From Dermatemys mawii (Eukaryota > Chordata > Testudines > Dermatemydidae), in assembly GCA_007922305.1 (NCBI GenBank), contig ML677373.1, forward strand, positions 12,946,127 to 13,010,126: a stretch of 64,000 nt of DNA, given 5' to 3'. Numbering within the stretch: position 1 is the stretch's first letter; every line of letters starts with the position of its first letter. Made by a program: the position numbers and the translations under genes. The notes beneath the pieces are model-generated. The model was not told the DNA's origin. It worked only from the letters and a program-made list of their open reading frames with translations, and did no database searches. Below are positions 12,801-24,800 of this stretch, piece after piece.

Positions 12801-15800
12801 ACAATAACTAAAGAACCCTCATGAGTCATGGCACTCCTGCCAAGTAGGAAAGTATTATTCTACTGCAGATGAAGCAAAATGAGGCACAGAGAAGGTTCAA
12901 GGCCACACCATGAAACATTCAGTGAAGCAGGATTAGATCTCAGGAATTTCTGGCGACCAGTCCTGTGCACAGCTCCTGTGCACTGGACCATGTTCCCCTT
13001 TTACATGTGTAAACACCCCAGTTTACATAGATGCTGTGAGAATAATTTTGTTAAAGTGCTTTCAAGATGTTAAGCTATAGAAGGGCAGAGTGGCATTTTC
13101 TTTTAATTTTGTGATGCCCTACTTGTCTAATCAGAAGATTTTTGTGAAAGTCTAGAATGTCCTAAAATCCCTGTGTCTGTTTTATTTATAATGTGGCAAC
13201 TTTGGTGTTTTTCAGTCCACAGATAGCCGTGAGACTACTGGCTCATAAAATCCAGTCACCCCAGGAGTGGGAGGCAGTCCAGGCGTTGACAGTAGGTAGT
13301 CCTTACCTCCTCTCTCAAAGCCCAGAGCCCAGCTGGGCTCTTCAGTGTGGAATTTAAGGGGAGGGCAATCCTTACTGTTCAATGGGGTTATCTAGTACCA
13401 TCATTTCCATCCTCACTGAAACTGACACAATCAACTCCTTAATTCTCTTTCTCTGCAAGGGGATGGAGAATGAGAAGGAAGGATACTTGACTCCTGTAAC
13501 TGAAGCATGGAATTAGTTTACTAAATGCACTGGAGCCAGAAAATCTGTTTCACTCTAGAATCTTTTGTTTGTTACCTTCAGGAAGATGGGGGTTTATTTG
13601 GTTTGTTTTTTTTGCCACTGCCACCTCTCCCCAGGAGATTGCTCCTCAGCATGCTCTGTCAATATTGGGGAAGACTGCCTGTTTCAATAGCTTCACAGTC
13701 AAAGAAGTGGGGTTCAAGCCTTGTGTCCTTGGGGGGTAGTTCCTCTCTCTCAATGAAATATGACCCTTACCTGTCACCTGGTCTCAAAAGGGCCTCCCTT
13801 AGAGGAAAGCAGCTGTGTTATTTCTCTGGGTTTGGGATATGTTGATTTCACCACCTGTTTTTGTTGCTTGAACACAGGTGCTGGAAGCTTGTATGAAGAA
13901 CTGTGGGAGAAGATTTCATAATGAAGTAGGGAAGTTTCGTTTTTTAAACGAGTTAATAAAAGTTGTGTCTCCAAAGGTCAGTCTTTAAGCTATTTTCTAT
14001 ACCTTTGTGTAACATTCTGGCCTTTCTAAAACCACAAGTAGCTCCCAAAGCGTACAGCACAGTATCTGGCTCACTGTGAATTAGTCTGTAGCTTTAGTTT
14101 GCTGGGTGTTTTGTACAGACTAATTTGTACTCTGATTACTAGTTCTCTCAGCAAGCAGCAATTGTTTTCCCATTGCTTGTGCAATACTTAGCATTGCTTA
14201 TTTCCTTAATGTGGTACAAGGAGTTTTGGATCTTGTGTTACTCATTTTGTTTAAACATGGTCATCAGCAGGGAGGAATTGTGATTCAATGGTTAGAGCAA
14301 GGGACTAAGACTTGCGGCTCCTGGATTTCGTTACTGGGTCTGCTGCTGACTTGCTGTGTTGTCTTGAGTCAAGTCACTTAATCTCTTTGTGCATCAGTGT
14401 CGGAGGCAGATCATACATACTTTATAGGGATGTTATGGGGATGGATTCATGTTTGGAAAGCATTCTGAGATTCTTTGAATGATGATGTCAGTGCAAAGTA
14501 TCATCATCACCATCACTTTCTTATGACAAAAGCAACTGCACACTAACAGGAGGTTAGATCCTTTTTCCATTGAAGTCACTGGCAAAGCTCCAACTGACTT
14601 CACTGGGAGCGGGGTTGGGCCCATAGCATCCCATTTAGCCGTGATATAACGCCAAACTGAATTTAGCTCATGTTGTCTCAGGCAGATGGAGATAAAGTGA
14701 TGTTTTATCATGAAACAAGATGTAAATGTTACTTTAAAGAGGTATGGGAAGTTTTTGTCTTGTTGAACTGAATCTTGTATCAGTGTAGTTAGTGGTGAAT
14801 GCTCCTGGCCATCTATGTTATGAAACTGTATCACAGGTCAGCACAGACAGGCCATTCATACTCCCATCTAGTGTGAAAACAGACTTTAATGAGCACCCAA
14901 TGAATTCCCATATTCAGTGTTGGTGGTTTTTGTTTTTTTTACAAGAAGAGCTAGAGAGAGATTGACATGTTTTTCCTTTCTTCTCTCTGCCCTCCTCTCC
15001 CACCTCCCCCAACAGTACCTGGGAGACAGAGTCTCGGAGAAGGTGAAAACCAAAGTTATTGAATTGCTGTACAGCTGGACAGTGGCACTGCCAGAGGAAT
15101 CCAAAATCAAAGATGCCTACTACATGCTGAAGAGACAAGGTGGGAAGCAGCTTCTCATTCGTGCATTCCTGCATCCTACAAGTTTGAGCAGGAATGTCAC
15201 AAAGTGGGGACACTCATGAAGGCAGGGGGTAGGACTTGTTCAATCAGATGGTAGAACATGAGAATTTTACATTAGCATTTTACACCGGTTTAACTTAAAT
15301 TGGTTTTTAAGCTGATTTAATTAGCACAAACCCCTGTGTAGACACTCTAATTTTAGTTTAAGTGGCTTATCTTGATTTAGCTTAAACTGATTCATAATCA
15401 ATTTAAACCAAAAAAAGCCTGTTTAAAACCAAAATAAGAGCATCCGCATAGCCTCATGCACCAGCATAACTAAATTGCTTTAAAATTGCACTTTAAACTG
15501 GTGCAACTTTTTCACGTAGCCGAGGCCTAAAGTGCACAGAAGAGATGCTCAGAGATTCAGCACAAAGAGTCTGCCTTCAGAAGCCTCTATGACAGGCCTG
15601 CACAACTCCGAAAGCAGCGAGAGCCATATTACTGCAAAAAAACTAGTTGCGGGCCAAAAAGCCCCGCCCTCGCCCCGCCCCCATCTGCTTCCCCCCACCA
15701 CACTGCTTGGCTTGCCCCACCCCTACTGACTCCCTGTGGGCCGCACAGTGAGCCCGTGTGGGCCACATGTGGCCCTCGGGCCGCATGTTGTGCAGGCCTG

Positions 15801-18800
15801 CTCTATGAGTATAATGCAAAGTTAAGGATTTTGTCATGGGGCCTGGCCATGAAACTTGACCCTTCCTTCAACTAGTTGGGTAGGAGACTGTGGATACCAC
15901 ATCCTGCATTGTTGTTCTCCGCTTGTCAGTTCTGCTAAAAATATATATGGCTTTGGGTTTGCACAAAGCAGGATTACATGGGACCTTACATTGGGGTTTC
16001 CAGGCCAGTGTGAAAGGCGAAAGACCCAGAATGGAGAACTATTGATTATACGGGTCGGGTACAGAAACTGTAAGGATGGCCCCTGGAGTGTTGGCCTTTC
16101 CCTAAGGAAAACCTCCCTCAGTTCACCAGATAACATGCACAGGGATTCTGCTGTTGTATTAATCCTCACTGAAATATCCTTCCATTCCAGTGTTCGAAGA
16201 GCTGGGCTTCATGTTCCCTCTGAACCCAGTGTGCGAACAACAGTGTTGCACCCTCTTTGTGCTGCCTGTGTGCAGATTGTAGCACTGTCCTGAGTGACTG
16301 AATGTACAAACCTACTTTGTTTTCTCTTCTCTCAGGTATTGTTATGTGTGACCCTATAATTCCAGTGGATAGAACCCTGATCCCCTCTCCACCACCTCGC
16401 CCCAAAAACCCTGTGTTTGATGATGAGGAGAAATCCAAGGTAAAGTGAAGGCTGGAATCTTAATACCCACCAACAAAACAAAACACCTTTAAGTAAAAGG
16501 AAGTGCTCTGACTCAGCTCTAATCTGCTGGTATGTGGGCCTGATTTCACGTGGCCTGTGGGTTTGATTCTTACCACTTGGAGACTCAGAGTTGAAATCTT
16601 GAGTGAGAGACCATCTCAGTGTTGTTACTATCTGGCCATTTCTAGTTAAGTCACTCTCCGAATGCTGTAATGGAGGAGAGGAAAAACTTTTCACCTTTCT
16701 GCACTGGGAGGAACTCCTGTGTAGTATCAGAAAGTATCCAAGATCCCAATGTGCTTGTACTGTACGTGAATGAAAATCTGGTAATTTAACCAAAAACAAA
16801 ATAGCAAAACCATGAATGACTCCTACGGAAGTTACTGTAGCAGAAAAAGCAAAGTAAGCTGCTTTGACCTAAGTCTGCTTTCTCTGACCTGTCCACTTCC
16901 CTTTCTCCAGTGCAGCAGCTATTGGATACATGATCTTTCTGCCTCCCTTTATTAAGAGGCTACTTTTTCCTAAAACTTTCTCTTCTCTTCTTACAGCTTT
17001 TAGCCAAACTATTAAAAAGCAAAAACCCAGATGACTTACAAGAGGCAAACAAGCTTATTAAATCAATGGTGAAAGAGGTAAGTACAAGCAGTAGAATTAT
17101 TTAGTAAACCCCTGTAGGAATGATCATTATCAGGGGCTTGCTTTGCCATTTGTAGGTTTCAGAGTTGTAGTCATTTTAGTCTACATCAGCAAAAACAACA
17201 AGGAGTCCTTGTGGCACCTCTTAGAGACTAACAAATTTATTTTGGTATAATCTTTTGTGGGCTAAAATCTACTTCATCAGATGTATGGAGTGGAAAATAA
17301 ATTTAAAAAAATAAATAAATTGGCTTGTCAGCACTGACCTCTTCTCCTTCCTTCCCCGACTTGATAAGGCAACTCCCATCTTTTCATGTGCTATGTATTT
17401 ATACCTTTCTCTCTATTTTCCATTCCATGCATCTGATGAATTGGGTTTTAGCCCACGAAAGCTTATGCCCAAATAAATTTGGTAGTCTCTAAGGTGCCAC
17501 AAGGACAGCTCATTGTTTTTGTTATTTGTAAACATTTTATCACTAGTTGGTATATAGCTTTAGTGACTTGTGAACGGCAGAATCGCTGGATTTGTTCTTT
17601 CACTCTCCATTAGTATTGCACTAGTTCAACTATTTAAACCAGCCTGCTCATCTGTGCTCGAAGCTTTGGGGACTGAATGACTCAAGGGAATTAGCAATGA
17701 GGTCTAGAACCTTTCACCTTTACATTAGTAACTGAAAGTTGATATCATCCGGTGGCTGTTGAGTGGGATGCATGAAATGAATTTGTTGGTGAGTCTCACT
17801 CTCAGTCCCAGTTAACAGATATTTGCATCACAAAACCTCTATAGTTAGTTCCCTAACTGGAAGATATAGCATAAAAGGGCAAGGATCAAATGGACCATGG
17901 GGAATGAATTACCTTTTCACTCCTTAAGGGGGCACCCTGCATCAGAGATTGATGAGGGAGAAGCTTGAACTGCTGCTGTCTTTGTAGTATCTGATCTGTG
18001 GATACAGAGGACTGTCTCCAGGGTTGTAAATCTGGCACTTATCGCAAGTTGTCTACATGCACATATACATCCCACCCTATCTATTAATGAAATTGTGATG
18101 TGTCCTTGCACTCCAGTATCCAGGTATCATGGAGTTCAAGTGACCCAATGTTGTTCTGGCAAGGAGAAATACAGTTTTTACTTTGGAGAGAATACAAGTC
18201 ACTGGAATCACTTTTCTGTATAAATTAACCCTGCCCCCATGTAACTGTAGGCATCACTTTGGAGGGGTCTCCCTTATCTTTAGTGGAGAGCATAGATGCC
18301 TAATTAGAATGGGTTAGAAATTTTCTGACGGAATGTTTTTGGATTGGAAAATGCCAGTTTGTTTAAAGTGAATCCTTTTGCGGAAATGTGTTGATTTCAA
18401 CAAAGTTTTGTTTAGGGAAGACACAGAATGGAGCATTCCAATATTCTAATTCAAACTCTTCAAAACAGAATGTTTTGATTTTCTATTTTGAAATGCCTTT
18501 TTGTTTAATTTTTTAAAATATTATATTGTGTAAGATATTATTTTAAAAAGTCAAAATTGGAACAAACACGTTTCAATTTTATTGGAACAAAACATTTCAG
18601 TTCACCCAAAACAGTTTTGTTTTTCAATTTCTTTCACAAGAAGTTTTGAATTTTTATGATTTTGTTCTGTGTCAGAATGCAAGGGTTTTTTGAAATTGCA
18701 GAATTTCCAGCAAAGTAGACAATCTAGTTCCTGCCCAGCTCTATTTCAAATACGCATCAGCATTTCATCTGATGCGACTCACAGCTGAGCTCCTGCTGTT

Positions 18801-21800
18801 GAGATCTTGTGGAAAGACTCACACCCCTCTTTTTGTTTTAAACCTTGAGGATGAGGCTCGGATCCAGAAGGAGACAAAACGCATGCACACTATAGAGGAA
18901 GTGAATAACAATGTGAAGCTGCTGAATGAGATGCTGGTTCACTACAGCAAAGAGGACTCGTCAGAGGCTGATAAGGAGCTCATGAAGGTAAGTACAGGCT
19001 CATCCCTCTGCACAGGAATCCTTCAGCGTTGCGTTCTTCCAGACTCTAGGGAGCTTTACCTTTGCACAAAGTTGCAAATATGCAGAACAAAGTGATCAAT
19101 GATATGAAGAGCAGTGACCAGAGCTGACAGCAATCTATGGGAACGATCAGCTGGAGACGATAATACTATGCACTTAGCACTTTTCAGCTGAAGGACTCAA
19201 AGTTCCTTGTAAAGAAGCAGACACTATCTGTATTTACAGGGTGTGAAAGTGAGCACACCAGGAATCCATGACTTGCTGAGATCACACAGTGCGTAGGTAG
19301 CAGAATCAAGAAGCATCGTTTTCTAATTCCCAGTGCCACTGACCATGCTGCTTGTAGTGGAAAAAGTCATCTCTCGAAGCACCGTATTCAAACAAATTTA
19401 AAATCTTTGATCCAAACAACAAAGGTTTCCTTCCCTTCAGAGGAAGAGCTTGTAGACATTGTATTTAATGGAGAGAGCACCAAGAAAATAATAACCAAAA
19501 AGGATCATAAAGATTTATTTAATTTCTATAATAGACACAGATTTTTAATCCACCGGGGGTTCTCCGTGGCTGTACATGCAAATTTCACCCTATAATATAA
19601 AAAATAAAAATGATACATACATGAGCACCTGAGATGATGATAAAACCACAACTGATTCAGAAACTTGCCCTTCCTTGAATCTATCTCCACCAGAGTGGAG
19701 GTAGTGACCAGTGTGCTCATGGACCACTCTCTGGACTGAAGACAGGAATTTTGATTATGGCATTGGGCCATAAGGAGATCTGGATTCAGTTCCCAGCTCT
19801 GACTTTGAGCAAGTCATGCGGTTTCCTTGTGCCCAGATCCCCATCTGTAAAATGGGGATGATGATACCTCCGTTCTCCCAACTAGATTGTAGGCTCTTTG
19901 GGACAGGGAGTGTACAGCAGCTAGCACAATGAGACCCCATTCTCATTTGAGGTCTTAAGGAGCTATTGTAGCAGAGATGGTGACAAACATAGTCCAGCAT
20001 GTGGAGTACAAAGAGAATTAAGCATAAGTGCCAATAACAGGGAGGACTGACAGTATGAGTGGCAGGCCAGGACATTTGTATTAAGACATGCAACAACTCA
20101 CTTGCATGTCTTACGTGGTCCAAAATGGTGTCATCCTTGTGGCGTGAACTTCCAAGTACAGCAATATTTACAAAATGGCATCCCTCTTGGGAGCTGTACA
20201 GAATAGTCTTGCTGGCCGCCAGTTGAACAACGCACAGCCAGTGCGGCATGTTGTGCGTGCCTTGTGTACATAACATGCCACTGGCTGGTATTCATCTTTA
20301 TTATGCTAAGAATATAGATCGGCCTTGGTCTCCTTATGCTGATAAAATAGTGAATAGCTCACTATAGGGCTGGAAAAAGGGAATTTGGACACTCAGTTGG
20401 ACCAGCACTCGCATCAAGAAAAGACTCTGAGTTTTTCTTCATACTGGGACTTCCATGCAGATGAATCATTTCATGCTGACTGCAAGAGCGGAGTTTGTTG
20501 CTGCCGATGGCTTTTGGCTGATAAGACCCTTTCTCCTGATCTCTCTTCCCAGGAGCTGTACGAAAGGTGTGAAACCAAAAGACGGACATTATTCAAACTG
20601 GCCAGTGAAACAGAGGATAATGACAGCAGTTTGGGTAAAACAACCATCTCCTCTTTTTGGTGGGAAGAGTATGTGGCTCTTAAGGAGAAGATTACAGCCA
20701 GGCTGGTGTGGCCAGTAACTGTGCAGGGATACAGCAAGAGAGCTATTCATGTTACGTTACTTCTTTCCATGCCTCTGTGTGGATGCTTACGGCCTCTAAC
20801 AGGCAGATAAAAAACCCAAGGCCCTTAAAGTTTACAATCTAAATTAGAACAGGGCCCTGGCAGTAAGAGGCTGAGTGGGAGGTGATCTCAGTGAACACAA
20901 GGTAGGGGCATACGGCTCTTATAGGAGGGGAGACGTCCCTTTGGGAGCTAATTACTGAGTTGTGATTATTTATTATGGCCGTGCCTCAGGGCCAGCTGAG
21001 AATGGGGCCCTGTTGTGTGAGGCGCTGCACAGACAGCCCTGCCCTGAAGAGCTTGCAGTCTAAATAATGGGTGGTGGTTGCTGATGATTATTGAGCGTCC
21101 AAAGCAGTAGAGAGAGCACAGTGACTGAAATATCTGTTGGAGTTTTTGCCTCTCTCCCATGTCTAGGAGATATTCTGCAGGCCAGTGACAATTTATCCCG
21201 GGTAATAAATTCCTATAAAAAAATAATTGAGGGTCAAGTCATCAATGGTGAAGTGGATATCCCGACACTGTCTGCCACAGAAGGTGAGTAGCCATCTGTT
21301 CTGTTCAGTTTTGAATCCTATCATTTTGAATGTCGTCTTGTGAATGGAGTCCAATTAATTGCGGTAAAGGACAGTATTATCAGCTGTTTGGGTTAAAATC
21401 TGCGCAGGTAGGAATGACAAATCAGCTCCTAAACAGCAGCCATTGATGGATACACAGAGGAGTGACAATGCTTTGACTTGGAAGGCTCTGTCATTTCCAC
21501 GGCTGGCTTTTTAATAATTAAACCTTATGATCTGTGACACTCTGACTAAGCAGACTTGCATCTGAGCTGAGCTTTCCTGTCTGGATTAGTAACAGATGAT
21601 GTGGAATGCAACCTTTTAGTTAGATTATTCAACTGTCCTGGCCCCACCTGAAGGGTTAAATACCAGCAGAGGAGAAGTTAACATATGTTTATTGTTTATC
21701 AACTCAGTGTGTGACTTTAGGCAAGTCCCTTATGACGCCACTATCTGCCTCAGTTTCCCCATCTGGAAAATGGGACTAACAGTACCCATTTCTCTGGGGT

Positions 21801-24800
21801 GCCATGAGGCATAATTATTGTTTGGAAAACACTTTTAGGTTCTTGGATGAAAAACATGAGGGAAATGATTGTTGTACAGAACGGTGTCCCTTGTCATAGG
21901 AAACAGCCAGGTTTTGGTTGTGATGAACTTGAAGGGGACTCTGGACACAGAGAAAGCCTGTAGTTCTCTTTGACTCGCTAGTAACACCTTGATTGACTGC
22001 AACCTGTGCTGCCTATTGTCACCCCACTGGGTCTCCCAAGTTCTAGCCAGAGCTTTGCAGGCATGGAAAAGATTGCCAACTACACTACACATAGTACATA
22101 CAGTGGAGAGAGCAGCGGCTGGATTGGGCTCCTCTTTTTGTACAGAAGTTTCCTAACTATACAATGTCCAGCTCAATAGCAGTTTAACAGCAAAAATTCC
22201 TGTGGAAAGCTTCTAGGTTTTCTCTTTTCTGAAGCATCAGAAATTCTGATTAAAAGAGAAACCCCTGTACCCAAAGCATCTCTCTGATAATTTCACCCTG
22301 GATATTGTCTTCATGTTGTTCAGAGCCTTTGCTCCAGCTGACAGCAGTTCCTCTTATAACTTTTCTCCCCATCTCTGCAGGGAGCGATCCCACCAGTAAT
22401 CTCAGTGCGCTCATTGACCTTGCTGGCATGGATGTCTCCATCACTCCACTACCACCAGTGCCACCTGCAACACTAACGCCAGCACCAACGCTAGTGCCAA
22501 CGCAAGCGTCATCAGAAATCCCCATCCTCCCACCTCCTCCCCAAAAATTTGGTCACTCACGGAGCCGGTCATCCAGCCAAGTAGAAGCTCCTCTGACTCA
22601 TCAGAGCAGCACAGCCAATTCCCTCTTCTTGCTGGATGAGGAGCTGTTGTGTTTAGGTAAGAGGCTGGTGCGGCTAGCGTGTGTTCTGGGGAAAGGGTTT
22701 TATCATGGAGCTTGGTTCTAGAGCTGGGCTGCAGAGAACAGTTTATCAGTACTAGCCATAGATTGCCAGTTCTGTGGTTTATTATTCTGGTTTGTTTTGG
22801 ACGTCGTCATCCAATGGACACCTAAGAGACTCCCTCCACTGAGAAGTTGTGCGAATGGGAATTTGTCAGTAGGCTAGAATTAAAGCCTCTGGAGGCTCCT
22901 CCTGAAATCAGGGGTAGGTCACAAATGCAGTGAGTTTGCCGTAATTCCAGTCTAATCCCTACGGATGCTTGTCCACATTAGAAAATCACCACCACACTTC
23001 ATTACATGTTTCAGGACTGAAATAGCAGCGGGTGCTGTGGTTAGGAGAAAGTGAATTAGCAAATCTGCCTCTGGCAACCTGCCCCATAAGTGCTTTTGGG
23101 ACTCTGATACTGAATAAGAGGGGCTGCTACAGGTCAGGAAAGAGGAACATTGGAAGAGTTGCATGGTGAAGCTTGCCTGCGTGTGCAGGACATGCCTGCA
23201 TGAGATCTTTGAGCCTATGGCTGATCATTGACATGGAATGTGCATGTCTCTTTCATCAAGCTTTCAAACGATTACAGAGTTGAATGCAGTAGTTTTACCA
23301 TAATGGTCAGACACCTGATAGGAGGTAGGAGAGGATTAGAAAAACTAGCCGTCTAGCTCCCCTTCTTATTGCCTCTCGACTTTAATGTTGAGAATTTTTT
23401 GCAATTTTACTCCAGTTTCCAAATCTTTTCTTCTGCATTCAGGCCTGAATGACCCAGCCCCCAGTGCAGTGAAAGAGTCGACTGAAAACAACCAGTGGAA
23501 TATGTTCCAGGTATGAAGAGAGGGATTTACTGGCAGAGACACTGTCGTTGTAGGAGATCTCTGAGCACTCTTGATGTTGCAATGGTGGTGCTTTTACCAT
23601 ATCCTGGGGGAGTGCTCACACGCAGGCCAGAGCCGATAACAGTTCCAGTTGTGAAGGCCTGTGTCTTGCCTCTAGCCTTGTGTAATTGGGATATATTAAC
23701 CTATACAGAGAAGATCTCTCTGCTTTCACTTTCCTTCTTTGTATGTGCTGCTTTTTGGTGTGTATCTCAACAAAGCTTGATACAAAAGCTACCCTCTCAC
23801 CTGGGGAGGATGTCAGTAAGTCTAGACTGAATAGAAACATGAGGGATGCACCCAGTTTGCAAGGGAATGGCTGTATTCTGGACTGAATACACTTGGAGGC
23901 CAAAGGCAGAGTCCATCGTCCCAAGAGACTGGGACTGCTGAATGAACAGGTAGCATCTTTCAGTTGTTGCTACACTGAAATGTACTGTCCATCTTCTCTC
24001 CCCTCTGCTCTGGCTATTTACACCTGAGGGCTTTCTGCACCAAAAAAATAAAAATTCTGCAAATTTTATTTGTCAGATAAATGTGGAGGCGCCAGTATGG
24101 CATTGGGAAACACAGGCCCCTGGCTGCACAGAGGTGAGAGATCACAGTGCAGCTTCCCCACCCCCAACCCTCCAATGGCTGGGACACAGACGCAGCGGTG
24201 AGGCTGCACCCAACCCTGACACAGTGCCAGGATCAGGCCTGCCACAGAAACACCCCAGGGCTCTGTTTCAGGTGCACCAGGGGTGGGCAGGCAGGCTCAG
24301 CAAAGCAGGATCCAAGTGTGGAGGGGCTTAGTGTGGGGGGATCCAGGTGTGGGTTGAGTGTGTTCTGTGTGGGGCAGTCTGGGTGTGGGTGGCTCAGTGT
24401 GGGATCAGGTTGCGGAAGGGATCTGGATGCACAGGGACTTGTTGGGGGATTCTGGACGCAACAATAATGGAACTCTGCGAGGGGGTGTCCAGGTGAAGGT
24501 GGTTGGGGCTCAGTCACGGGGGAGTCTTCAGTGTGTGGGGGGATAGAGCTCAGCAGGGGGTCTGGGTGTGAGGGGCTTGTGGTGGGGGGTCCAGATCCAG
24601 GTGCAGCAGGTTGGGGCTTGGTAGAGTGGGAATCCAGGTTGAGGTGGTCCAGGTGCAGAGGGAGTGGGGGCTGTTGGGGGGGATCCTGGGGGTAGGGGGT
24701 GGTGGGGCTTGGCAGGAGGTCAGGATGTGAGAGGATCTGAATGCACAGAGGTTGGGCAGATGGGGGAGCAACTCCCTGTACAGGGATCCCTCCCCCTGCA

